Positions 43,720 to 54,577 of a stretch of DNA of 64,000 nt are shown here, in pieces. This stretch comes from Arachis hypogaea. Lineage: Eukaryota > Streptophyta > Magnoliopsida > Fabales > Fabaceae. The notes beneath the pieces were generated by a model. It saw only the letters and a program-made list of their open reading frames with translations, searched no databases and was not told where the DNA came from. Both the position numbers and the translations under genes were made by a program. Where the stretch lies: contig NC_092044.1 of NCBI RefSeq assembly GCF_003086295.3, forward strand, positions 70,499,213 through 70,563,212, in the 5' to 3' direction. The stretch's first letter is position 1. The number at the start of each line of letters is the position of its first letter.

Positions 43720-45561
43720 ATGAAATAGAAGAGAAAAAGAAAAAGGAAGAGGAATCATCTATATCTGGACAAAAAGGATCCTTATTATTAGTGGAAGAAG
43801 AAAGGAATAAGAGTGGAGAATCCAATCACAAGGGTGAGGTAGATGCAGTGATTGGAGATGAAGAGAGGTGAAGAGAAGTGTTAGTGAATAAATAAATAAA
43901 TAGAAGAAGAGAAGAGAGAGAGAATTCAAAAATAATTTTGAAAAAGTAGTTAATGATTTTCGAAAATTAAAGATAAGATATAATTGAAATTAAAATTTAA
44001 AACAATTAGTTAATTTAAAAAGAATTTTGAAAAAGGATGAGATATTTTCGGAAATTAGAGAGGGAGAAGTAGTTATGTGGTTTTGAAAAAGATAAGAAAC
44101 AAACAAAAATTCAAATAGTTAGTTGAAGAAGATATTAAAGTAAAATTTGAAAAGATAAGAAGATAAGAAGTTAGATAAGATATTTTGAAATCAAATTTTT
44201 GAAAAAGATAAAATTTTGAAAAAGATATGATGAAAAGATAAGATAACAAGATATGATAAAAAGATAGGATTGAAAAAGATTTAATTTTTAAAATTAAAAT
44301 TAATTACTTAACTACCAAGAAACTAAAAGATAAGATTCTAAAATTTAAAGATTGAACCTTTCTTAACAAGAAAGTAACAAACTTCAAATTTTTGAATCAA
44401 TCACATTAATTATTAGTGTAATTTCGAAATTTTGAAATAAAATTAAGAAAAAGATTTTTTGAAAAAATATTTTAAAATTTTTGAAATTAATAAGATAAAA
44501 ATGAAAAAGATTTGATTTGAAAAAGTTTTGAAAAGATAGGATTTTTGAAATTGAAAATTTGACTTGACTTGTAAGAAACAACTAATTTTAAAAATTTTTG
44601 ACCAAGTCAACCCAAAATTTCGAAAATATGGAGGAAAATAAGGAAAAGATATTTTTTATTTTTGAATTTTTAATGAGGAGAGAGAAAAACACAAACATGA
44701 CCCAAAACATGAAAATTTTGGATCAAAACCAATTATGCATGCAAGAACACTATGAATGTTAAGATGAACACCAAAAACACTTTGAAGATCATGATGAACA
44801 TCAAGAATATAATTTTGAAAAATTTTTGATACAAAGAAAACATGCAAGACACCAAACTTAGAAATCTTTAATGCATGGACTCTAACAAACGAAAAATGCA
44901 TATGAAAAACAACAAACAACACAAAACAAGAAGATATCAAGATCAAACAAGAAGACTTGTCAAGAACAACTTGAAGATCATGAAGAACCCCATGAATGCA
45001 TGAATTTTTGAAAAATGCAAGAAAAATTTTTAAAGCATGTAATTGACACCAAACTTAAAAATTGACTCAAGACTCAAACAAAAAACACAAAATATTTTTT
45101 ATTTTTATGATTTTCTAATTTTTTTGTATTTTCTTTTTATTATTTTTTTCGAAAAACATATGGAAAAAGAAAATAAGAAATTCAAAATCTTTAAGAAGAA
45201 TTTCAGGAATCTTTCAATATTAGCCCAAAACTCCAATCAAAGGGTTTGACATGGCTTAATAGCCAGTCAGCTTTAGGATGGAATTACATGCGTTGTAGTG
45301 ATTAGTTGAAGACCAATTCCAAAGGAGTTTGAATATGGCTTTGCAGCCAGCTAGGATTCAACATGTTACCATGAAACTCTAGAATTCATTCTTGAAAGTT
45401 TTGAAGCCATAGAATAATTTAAAAAAAATTTCGAAAATATTTTTTTTTTGGAAAAACGAAAACAAAGAAAAATTTTGAAAAAAATTTTTGAAAACTTTTT
45501 GAAAAGAAAATTACCTAATCTGAGCAACAAGATGAACCGTCAGTTGTCCATACTCGAACAA
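43720..45561 (-). other. element D 5' leader
   Basis: Low-complexity A/T-rich DNA with many AAGATAAGA-type words, equivalent to 21396-22954 of C. Two pre-LTR-like words (reverse of TAAGTTTGGTGTC) lie near 44850 and 45050. No gene seen. Confidence 0.65.
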
Positions 45562-45579
45562 TCCCCGGCAACGGCGCCA
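45562..45579 (-). other. primer binding site of element D, tRNA-Asp type
   Basis: Minus-strand TGGCGCCGTTGCCGGGGA, six bases inside the 5' LTR; a single copy, unlike element C. Confidence 0.9.
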
Positions 45580-45585
45580 AAAACT

Positions 45586-47218
45586 TGGTGGGCGAAATTA
45601 TGATCATCAACAATGGCTCCAAATAATTTGGTAGCTCTCAAACGTGAATCACACTTTGTCACAACTCCGTACAACTAACCAACAAGTGCACTGGGTCGTC
45701 CAAGTAATACCTTACGTGAGTAAGGGTCGATCCCACGGAGATTGTTGGTATGAAGCAAGCTATGGTCATCTTGTAAATCCCAGTCAGGCGGATTTAACTA
45801 ATTTAAGAGATTATTGGTTTAAATATGATTAATAAAATAAATAGAAAATAAAGATAAAGTTACTCATGTAATCCAATGGTGGGAATTTCGGATAGGTGCA
45901 TGGAGGTGCTGTGTTCCTTCTGAATCTCTGCTTTCCTGCTGCTTTCATCCAATCCTTCTTAATCCTTTCCATGGCAAGCTGTATGTAGGGCATCACCGTT
46001 GTCAATGGCTACATCCCATCCTCTCAGTGAAAATGGTCCAAATGCTCTGTCACAGCACGGCTAATCATCTGTCGGTTCTCAATCAGGTTGGAATAGAATC
46101 CCGTGATTCTTTTGCGCCTGTCACTAACGTCCAGCCTTCAGGAGTTTGAAGGTCGTCACAGTCATTAAATCCCGGAATCCTACTCGGAATACCACAGACA
46201 AGGTTAGACTTTCTGGATTCCCATGAATGCCGCCATCAATTCTAGCTTATACCACGAAAATTCTGATTAAGGAATCCAAGAGATATGCGCCCGGTCTAAG
46301 GTAGAACGGAAGTGGTTGTCAATCACGCGCGTTCATAGGTGAGAATGATGATGAGTGTCACGGATCATCACATTCATCAAATTGAAGTGCAACGAATATC
46401 TTAGAACAGGAATAAATCGAATTGGATAGAAAATAATAGTAATTGCATTGAAACTTGAGGTACAGCAGAGCTCCACACCCTTAATCTATGGTGTGTAGAA
46501 ACTCCACCGTTGAAAATACATAACTGAAAGGTCCAGGCATGGCCGAATGGCCAGCCCCCATGATCTGAGAACTAAACGTCCCAAGATGTCTAATACAATA
46601 GTAAACTATCCTATTTATACTAGACTAGCTACTAGGGTTTACAGGAGTAAGTAATTGATGCATAAATCCACTTCCAGGGCCCACTTGGTGTATGTTTGGG
46701 CTGAGCTTGATCTATCCACGAGCTGAGGCTTCTTTTGGAGTTGAACACCAAGTTGTAACGTGTTTTGGGCGTTCAACTCCGGTTCGTGACGTGTTTCTGG
46801 CGTTTGACTCCAGATAGCAACATGGAACTGGTGTTGAGCGCCAGTTTACGTCATCTAATCACGAATAAAGTATAAACTATTATATATTGCTGGAAAGCTC
46901 TGGATGTCTACTTTTCAATGCCATTGAGAGCGTGCCATTTGGAGTTCTGTAGCTCTAGAAAATCCATTTCTAGTGCAGGGAGGTCAGATTCCAACAGCCT
47001 CAGCAGTCCTTTGTCAGCCTCCTATTAGAGTTTTGCTCAGGTCCCTCAATTTCAGCCAGAAAATACCTGAAATCACAGAAAAACACACAAACTCATAGTA
47101 AAGTCCAGAAATATGAATTTAGCATAAAAACTAATGAAAACATCCCTAAAAATAACTAGATCATACTAAAAACTACCTAAAAACAATGCCAAAAAGCGTA
47201 TAAATTATCCGCTCATCA
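45586..47218 (-). repeat. 5' LTR of element D
   Basis: 1,633 bp; on the minus strand it begins TGATGAGCGGATAATTTATA at 47218 and ends CACCA at 45586. It aligns along its length with both LTRs of C. GTATAAATAG at 46611-46620 (minus) is a good TATA box, and GGCGTT-type units lie at 46735-46852. Confidence 0.92.
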
Positions 47219-47279
47219 CTTACCCTTCGTAGTAGCTAGAATTTTTTCCCGCAAATTTGGGATGAAAATAATATCATTT

Positions 47280-48890
47280 GTAAATTCTGTTTGAAAGTGC
47301 ATCAGTTTTCTATCGCTATGTTTTGTATCCTAGTTCAGCATCTTCTTTAGGAGAACGAGAATACTTTAGCAATGTTGCATCAGCATGGGGACCACATTCA
47401 ATGTCTTCTAGAGACATCCAATGCCCAAGGCGAGATTATCCACAACATTCTAAACTCAATGGAGAAATATTGCAAGCCTGAAATGGAGTTACGACTTTCT
47501 TCGGCGGAAGGCTGTCAAGGACCACAAATAAGAGGTGCGACAGAAAAGGAAAAAAAGTCAACTTGGCCGACGATAATGTCAAGGCAAAGGGGTGGAGCTA
47601 GCCGTGCAGGAAAATGTGCAATGTGAGACTCGTAAGGCACAAAGAAAGGCAAAGACTACATCGTTGCCAAAGTTGCGATCGCTGAAGGTTAGTCAGGTTT
47701 TCCTTTATTTTATTTGATTTATAGGGTGATCAGATCCGCTCGCGCACATGAAAATTCCTGTTGTTGTGTTTGTGATAGCGTAAGCTCGAGTTTGAGAGCA
47801 AAGATGCTGCTTCTAACCAAGGGAGTGATGTTCAGCAGGATGGATATGGCTCCCCATTTACTTATCACACACACAATGGCTTGCGAAGATGCTCGTGGTA
47901 AGAATAATGTTGTTTTGTCCCTGTCTCATTTTATAGCGTTGCTATATCCCCTATTAATATTAGAAAATATATCTATTGCAGTGTTTCAACCTATATTTTC
48001 CACTATTTTGGAGATGAATTTTGTAGGAAGCAACCTGGCTGTGGCTGCGTATATATTCTCCAACGACTTAGACACTAAGTAAGTATTGTATTCCTAAGTG
48101 TTATATTTCTCCATCTTCAGTTTAACGGACATGTGTTTTACTACTGATATTGTTGTATAATATGTTAATTGGTTAATTGTCTGTCCCATGTTTTTTGTCA
48201 TTCTAATGGTGGGACTACCATCACAAAGGGAGCTGTTGGTCACTGATGACCGTTGCCAAGGGGACCATGCTACGTTCTTCACACTGGCTCCTGGACAGGA
48301 GGTTGTTGATGATGTAAGTTGGAAACTGAATACATGCTAGTATTATTCCATTACGAAAGAATATGTGTTTGCATTGAAGAGGTCTGTTTAACTTAGTTCA
48401 TATATGTTGATCGTTAGATCTTGACCATGGTTGTGTCCATGCTACCCACGATAACCAAACGCCTAGGTGGTTCTTGCCGCCCACATTTGGGGGTACAACC
48501 ATGTGTTTTTGTTTAAGATTCGTCCATCTATTTGCTATTACTCTGCATAATTACATATAGATCAAATGCTGTTGTTGTTAACATGCTCGGTCGGTTTATA
48601 GGAAATTGTGCTTAATTTGGTCAACTACTGCCCAAAGACACTGGACTCCATTCGAGAAAAGTATATGGGGCATGCTAACCACTTGCTAAAAGTATGTGTT
48701 GTTGATTACTTGTTTAGTTAACATGTCCTAGATTCAATTTTGTGTTTAGGGTCTTTTCTTTTTTTGAGTATGATGTTGTATATGCATATATATATCCCGA
48801 TGTACAAGAAAAAGTATTGGTACTTGATTATTATAGACATGCTGCACAACAAAACCTAAGAGAAAAACTAAACTTAAAGCTTCCTAAACT
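47280..48890 (+). pseudogene. Ulp1-like cysteine protease gene fragment (transposon-associated type), decayed
   Basis: Exon-like pieces on the plus strand: 47372-47630 (helical, HQHGDHIQCLLETSNAQGE), about 48015-48079 (GSNLAVAAYIFSNDLD), 48223-48313 (ELLVTDDRCQGDHATFFTLA, ending at GTAAGT), 48417-48510 (ILTMVVSMLPTITKRLGG), 48602-48690 (EIVLNLVNYCPKD... KYMGHANHLL) and about 48750-48890 (YAYIYPDVQEKVLVLDYYRH). The pattern resembles plant Ulp1-family C48 peptidases carried by MULE-type transposons. The catalytic HW pair expected before the LVLD-like strand is not visible, several pieces have stops between them, and the C-terminal Asp/Cys part is missing where an LTR fragment begins. I rate the family call as moderate. 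Confidence 0.42.
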
Positions 48891-48949
48891 ATCTAATACT
48901 ACTCCTAATGGTATGGTGTTGTTTCCTCAAGTTTGCCCATTCCATATGA

Positions 48950-49418
48950 GCTCTAGGCCATCAGATTTGGGCCTCCAAATCCTTCAATTCGCAAGCCACG
49001 TGACTTTTTAATGAAGTCACACGCTGGTACTTGTGCGTACGCACAGACGTGTGCATATGCACACTGGCCGATTTTCATCTTGTGCGTATGCCCAAGTGGT
49101 TGTGCGCACACACACTTCAAAATACTCTTCTCCTTTGTTTCTTCATGTCTCTTCCCACTTGCATACTTTTCTTCCATTCTTATCAAGTCATTCCCACCTA
49201 TTATACCTGAAATCACTCATTAAAAACATCAAGGTATCGAATGAATTGCAAATGAAATAAAAATTGATTGAATTAAGCACCAAAGATCATGTTTTCACAA
49301 TTAGGAAAAATTTAGGGAGAGAACACAAAACCATGCTATTTAAGGGAATATATGTGGGTTTATACGATGAAATCCATGCAATTTCATCCAAAATTTATCA
49401 TCAAATGTGGATTCATCA
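48950..49418 (-). mobile_element. LTR fragment, same superfamily as the solo LTR at 50117
   Basis: On the minus strand it begins TGATGAATCCACATTTGATG at 49418 and shares with 50117-51590 the order of words ACCATGCTATTT, CATCAAGGTATCGAATG, and ATTTGGGCCTCC. The inner end is missing. A tract of GTGCGTACGCAC-type words lies at 49022-49110. Confidence 0.6.
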
Positions 49419-49423
49419 GTTAG

Positions 49424-49886
49424 CATAACTTTCCTCACCTTCCACAGCTGTGCGTCTTACTCAAGGTATAGCGACAGCTTTGCATCGCACTTTGTGCGAG
49501 TTTCTACCCTATGAGCCCATCTCCTGTCAACTCGGTTATAATGCTTCCTCTCTCTAAGTCCTTGCCTATTGCAAAAAAAACTTGTATCGCACTAACTCCA
49601 TATTACTGTTCTTACGAGCGTCACCCTTCCGTATACCAAACTCATGACATTTTCCATACGATCGGTAGAACTCATAAGTAGACTCCAAACTACGCCAGAC
49701 CATTTAGAGAATATCCTCCAGGGATAGACCTCAAACATCATGAAAACTCGACCCTATTTCATCAACCTGTTCAGTCCCATTTGGATCACCATTCATACGC
49801 TCAAAGCCAGGGGTACGTCCCCCTTTGTCCTTACATTCATCTACTCTACTCCCCATCGGCTTTTCCATTACCTTTTGACACTCCAT
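49424..49886 (-). pseudogene. FAR1-like DNA-binding domain fragment
   Basis: Minus-strand frame from MECQKVMEKPMGSRVDEC at 49886. After an in-frame stop it reads LESTYEFYRSYGKCHEFGIR and KGDARKNSNMELVRYKFF, the pattern of the FAR1/FHY3 domain, a zinc-binding domain derived from MULE transposases. Further stops follow, and the frame ends at the border of the LTR fragment. It is either a relic of a MULE or of a FAR1-related gene. No transposase core is present. Confidence 0.6.
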
Positions 49887-50116
49887 TAAAAATCAACCAC
49901 TGGAAACATACAGGCATAACATAATTAACAAAAATGCAGATTCACAATAGCCTTCATGCATAGAGAAAATACCTATCTTAAAACTACTTTCAGATAATTC
50001 GCTCATCCTAAAGGAATACTCCTTTCATATAAAAAATGCTTAGCTTAAAAATCATTTCACTAATCGGTGTTTGTTGTACTCTTCTTAGTGCAAACCATTG
50101 GTTTAAGCAGCATTAC

Positions 50117-51590
50117 TGATATAAGCATTTTCGTTGGTTAGAAATTTCACACAAAATAATTCCGTTGATAGTATAGTTCTCAACCAAATAATAATACTCA
50201 AGTTTTAATAGATTTGGTTGTCACAAGTACAAATCCCAATAAGAATTAACTAAAGTATTTCAACCTCGGGTCGTCTCACAACGAATTGCAATGAAGTGAT
50301 CAATTATTGGCTATGAAAGAAACAAGGGGGTTTGATTTGAAAAAGGGCAAGAAAATATAAAAGAAAGTAAATGACAAGAACTAATAAAATAAAGGAAAAG
50401 AACTCTTGTCTAGGACATAGGAATTTGAGATCACCATCCTTGTCTACAAACCATATATTGACAATTATGAATAACCAACCCATTAAGTCTACTTTTATGC
50501 TTGAAGTACGTACAATGTCTACCTCAATGCTTGAAGTACGTCAAATAGGCTTGATTAACATCAATCCATAAGTCCTAACCTAGCTACTAATTGACTTAGT
50601 AGTAGGCTAGTGTCAATGGTTATCAAATTGACCACATAGGATTCTCAAATCACCAATTCAATGAGACCCAATGACTTAAAGTCACTCAATTCCATTAGCC
50701 TAGGCCAAGAGTAAAGAGAACTACTCAAAAACTAGTGAAAACATTTTATCAAACACCTAGAGTGCAATAAAAGTAAACATCACAAAATGCAAGAATTAAT
50801 GAAACCCATAACTAACATAAGCAAGAAATCAATAATAACAATGAAGATAAGCAATAAAAGAAGCATGGAAACATAAAATTGCAATGAAAGAAAATTAAAT
50901 CTAAAAAAGGTTCATAAACATAAAAGAGAACAAAATAGAAATTAACAAGTAAAACTAGAAAAGTAAAGATGTAATAACGAGAAATTAAAAGGGAAAACTA
51001 AATCAAAACAAGAATTAAAAGTTGGATCTAAGAGAATTTAACCTAAACTACCTTAAATTCTAGAGAGAAGGGAGAGCTTTTCTCTCTAGAATTCTACCTA
51101 CAACATGATGAAAACTAAACTATGACTTCTCTCCCCCCCAAATCTCTTGCCATCATTGGGTTCAAAAGCATCAGAAATAAGTTAGATTTGGGCCTCCTTG
51201 AGCTCAGAAATCGCCCCCAGCATATTGCCCTTAAGTTGGTCACGTGCTGCTTGTCACGCGTACGCGTGGGGTGATGCGTGTGCGTGGCCTTCAGTTCAAC
51301 AAATCCTCATTTCTTCATTAATTCTCCATTTTTGCATGTTTTTTCTTCATTCCTTCAACCCAATATTTGCCCTCTAATCCTGAAATCACTTAACAAACAT
51401 ATCAAGGCATCGAATGGAATTAAAGTGAATTCAAATTAGCAATTTTAGGACCTAAAAAGCGTGTTTTTACTCTTAAGTACAAATTAGGAGCAATTCACAA
51501 AACCATACTATTTCATTGAATAAATGTAAAAAAATGTGATAAAATCTCCCAAATTAAGCACAAGATAAACTACGAAATCGGAGTTTATCA
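50117..51590 (-). mobile_element. solo LTR (1,474 bp) with target duplication ATTAC
   Basis: It starts TGATAAACTCCGATTTCGTA at 51590 on the minus strand and ends ATATCA at 50117. ATTAC flanks it on both sides (50112-50116, 51591-51595). Its inner part shares 'ggttgtcac' and 'cgggtcgtctc' words with the LTRs of element A, so it is a distant relative. No internal region or second LTR remains, as expected after recombination between LTRs. Confidence 0.82.
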
Positions 51591-51595
51591 ATTAC

Positions 51596-53330
51596 ACAAC
51601 TGTACCTTATATCTACATTGCTATACAGATTAAAAAGAATAAAATGAATTAATTAGCACTAACCTTCTTATAGTTTGTAAAGGCAAACAATTTTTGTTGC
51701 TTTCAGTGCCACCAACTTCCACTCTTGATGAAGGGGGCTTGACAAAATCGAACCTCAATAGATCCGCGACCGATCAAAATGATATGCATCCATAACTTTG
51801 GTGGCAGGCTACTATAATTTATATCTCCCATGCGAATTTATACGTAGTATTTCTTCCATTTATCAGGAGCCACAGAGCAACCAAATTGGAAAGCAAATGG
51901 AGACTTAAGGTTGCATTAATCCACAAAGAAAACAATACAAGCCTTTTTTTTGGACTATACAAAACGAGATCTGCTACAACATTCCTCATCAACATCTGAT
52001 AGAAGGGTCTAAAGCAAATTATCCTACAACTCCTTGTTGGCCCATTTTTTATGGCATAATCCACCTGGATCCACCACAAAAAAGTCCAAACGAATGTGAT
52101 CTTAACTAACAAAGTTAATGCAACGTTAATTAATTTTTGCTGACAAGACCTACACGTTTTCCATAGATGTCATATTCAATCTGTCACGTTTTAAACCCAA
52201 CTTATGTACCATGTATCGTTAGAGGGAGGCGTCTGTGTGGTTGTCATCACCCAAGGACAAATTTGGCGTTATCAAGGTAGAACTTTCCATCAAATAAAAG
52301 ATGAAAAGCCAAACAAATGAAAAATCTAAAAATAAAAAAAATCAAATTTTGTAATTTTTTATAGTTTGATTTAAATTTTGGTTTTAAAATGAAAAACCTA
52401 AAATAAGTCAAACTAAATCAAACCTAAAATATGAATAAAATCTCAAAAATACTCTTAATCCTAATGGTCCTCGACCTAATATTTAATTTGGTCTTTGAAA
52501 TTTAAGATTTGACTTAAATTGACTCCTAAAATTACAATTGACTTAATTCGTATTCCAAAATTTACAATAATAATTCGCGTTAGCCTCTTAACTGATTTCT
52601 CTGAATAGTGTGTTAATTTTGCACGTGACTAAGTTTTCTTATCTAAATTCTATATGATTGAAATTTACCAAATTTTTTAGAAACTTGACTAACTCTCTAA
52701 TATTCTTACAAAAACTGCAATGACAAATTCAATTTAAAAAGTTTAGAGCTCTAAAGCAATGCTCAAACTTTTGAGAGCTTTAAAATTTAAATTACAGTAA
52801 ATTATCAAAATAATACGTCACTAACAAAAATCAATTCAAAAATTAATATGAATTACAATTATAAATTTTGAGATTCAATTTAGACCCATTGAAATTTTAA
52901 TACATTATTTGAATTGAGAGAATTTGAAGAAAAAAAAAATAGGTGAAACAGTAAATCTTTTATTGTTTGGATAAAAAAAATAAAATAAAAAAAATAATGT
53001 AAGACTTATTAACATATTTTCACTCAAAAAAAATAAATATAAAAAAATGTATAAACATTAATAAAATTATACATTTATTCTTTATTATTAATAAATTATA
53101 ATTTTTATATAATATAAATAAAGATATTAATGTAATTTTATGTGCTTATGATTTTTTTTCTTATTTTTCTTTCGTCTAAACAATTTTTATTTATTTTTAA
53201 TCTAAATAACACACACAATTTTTTTTTAATTTTCTTTTTTTCTATTTTCTTTTCAAACAAGGTGTATGGGTGAAAATTGAAATCGAGTTCCACCTTCGAA
53301 TTTGGGAGTATTAACTCCTATCACTAACAT
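51596..53330. other. AT-rich intergenic DNA, nothing firmly recognised
   Basis: 51600-52130 has GC-richer patches and a 97-codon minus frame without recognisable domain, probably transposon debris. 52320-53270 is very AT-rich with A and T runs, upstream of the editing-factor gene. Confidence 0.5.
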
Positions 53331-53339
53331 TTTATGTTG

Positions 53340-54577
53340 TAACATACCAGAGTCACACGCAATCCAGCAGTCCAGCGCCACCAACAACGTGACAGAGCTC
53401 TCCACTCTCCTCAGTGATAGCCCCTAGACCCCTCCACTCTTTGCCGGCAGACAGCGTCACAGCGACACAACAACACTGGCATCCCATTCAGCCCTCGCGA
53501 CACAGCAACAGTCGCAGTGCGGTCGCCTTCTCACCTTCCTCCGTTCCGTAGCCGCCGCCTCCGTCGCCTTCCTCGGTAGCCACCGTTTCCTTGCCGTCGC
53601 CTTCCAGATTCCGCTGCTGCCATCATCCTCCACACCTTCCTCCACGCTCTCTGAGTCTCTAGAATGGAGATGCCTCAGGTAATTTTATTTGTTTCTAAAT
53701 GATTTGTTTCTACTTTCTAATTTTATCTTTTCAATTTGAACAAAATTAAAGCTAGCTTGTGTTGGTTTTTTATTTATGGAGTTGCTGAATGCTGATGAAC
53801 AGAATTTGTATGCCTGGGTTGCTGCTGAACTGAATTTTATTTGGTTCTGAACTGGTTTTTTTTTTAATCTACTTTTTGGTTATGATTATATGTTCCTGGT
53901 TCTGATTTTTTGGTTAGGGTTTTGGTTATGGTTATTTGTTCTTGTTTCTAATTATTTGGTTCTAATTTTTTATTTGGTTATGAACTGATTTCTAAATTTT
54001 TATTTGATCTGAACTGATTTTTTTGACAATTGTTTGGGTGAGCTTCTACAAAAATATAATATTTTTTTAAAATATTTTTAAAAAAAGTAGAAGTAATTTT
54101 ATGTTTAGATATCTCATGTAAAAATATTTTTTATTTAGCAATTGTATATCTGTATTTGGGTATAAATGATATAAAAGTAATTTTTTATTTATTTATTATG
54201 TTAAAAATATGTTTTAAAAATAAAAAAGATCTTTTAAAAAAATATGTAAATTGTAGTTTTTAATAAAAGATGTTTTCTTTTTTTCTAGTTCACCCAGACA
54301 AGCACTTATTGTATGTTTTGTTATTATTATGTGTTCTTGGTTCTGATTTTAAGGGTAGGATTTTGATTCTTTTCTGATTTGTTCTTGTTGTGAATGTTTG
54401 GTTCTAATTTTTTTGCTTTATATTTCTGCAGTTTGATTGATCCCAGGGCAAGTGAGAACATTGGTGTTTCAGAAGGTGAAACAGTTTAAAAACCGACAAA
54501 ACAAACCAAACTGTACTGCGAACACCTCTAGTTTCGGGTGTTAGCCCTTTTTCTTGCCCAAAAGAAAAAAAAAAAAG
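53340..54577 (+). promoter_or_regulatory. probable 5' leader with intron and a short upstream ORF
   Basis: A GC-rich stretch (53380-53678) ends at CAG|GTAATT and a matching acceptor TTTCTGCAG ends at 54431. If spliced, the leader contains ATGGAGATGCCTCAG joined to TTTGATTGA, a seven-codon upstream ORF. No protein-like frame was found in the GC-rich stretch. The intron is inferred from signals only. Confidence 0.35.

Larger units (their letters stand above)
37768..47218 (-). mobile_element. LTR retrotransposon D, relative of C, 3' LTR truncated
   Basis: Minus-strand element with a full 5' LTR (45586-47218), tRNA-Asp primer site, gag-protease, hairpin, palindromic repeats, TATA-like box, ORF2, and a truncated 3' LTR. 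The order and spacing match element C throughout. No reverse transcriptase or integrase is present. The base after the 5' LTR is followed by CTTAC (47219-47223), which cannot be matched on the other side because that end is lost. Confidence 0.9.

Noticed and set aside
45290..45300. TTGTAGTG as the missing CACTA right end
   Set aside because: It lies inside the collinear leader of element D, without subterminal repeats.
49011..49260. Frames with HRRVHMHTGR that recall zinc fingers
   Set aside because: Produced by GTGCGTACGCAC-type repeats in an LTR fragment; cysteines are not in zinc-finger spacing.
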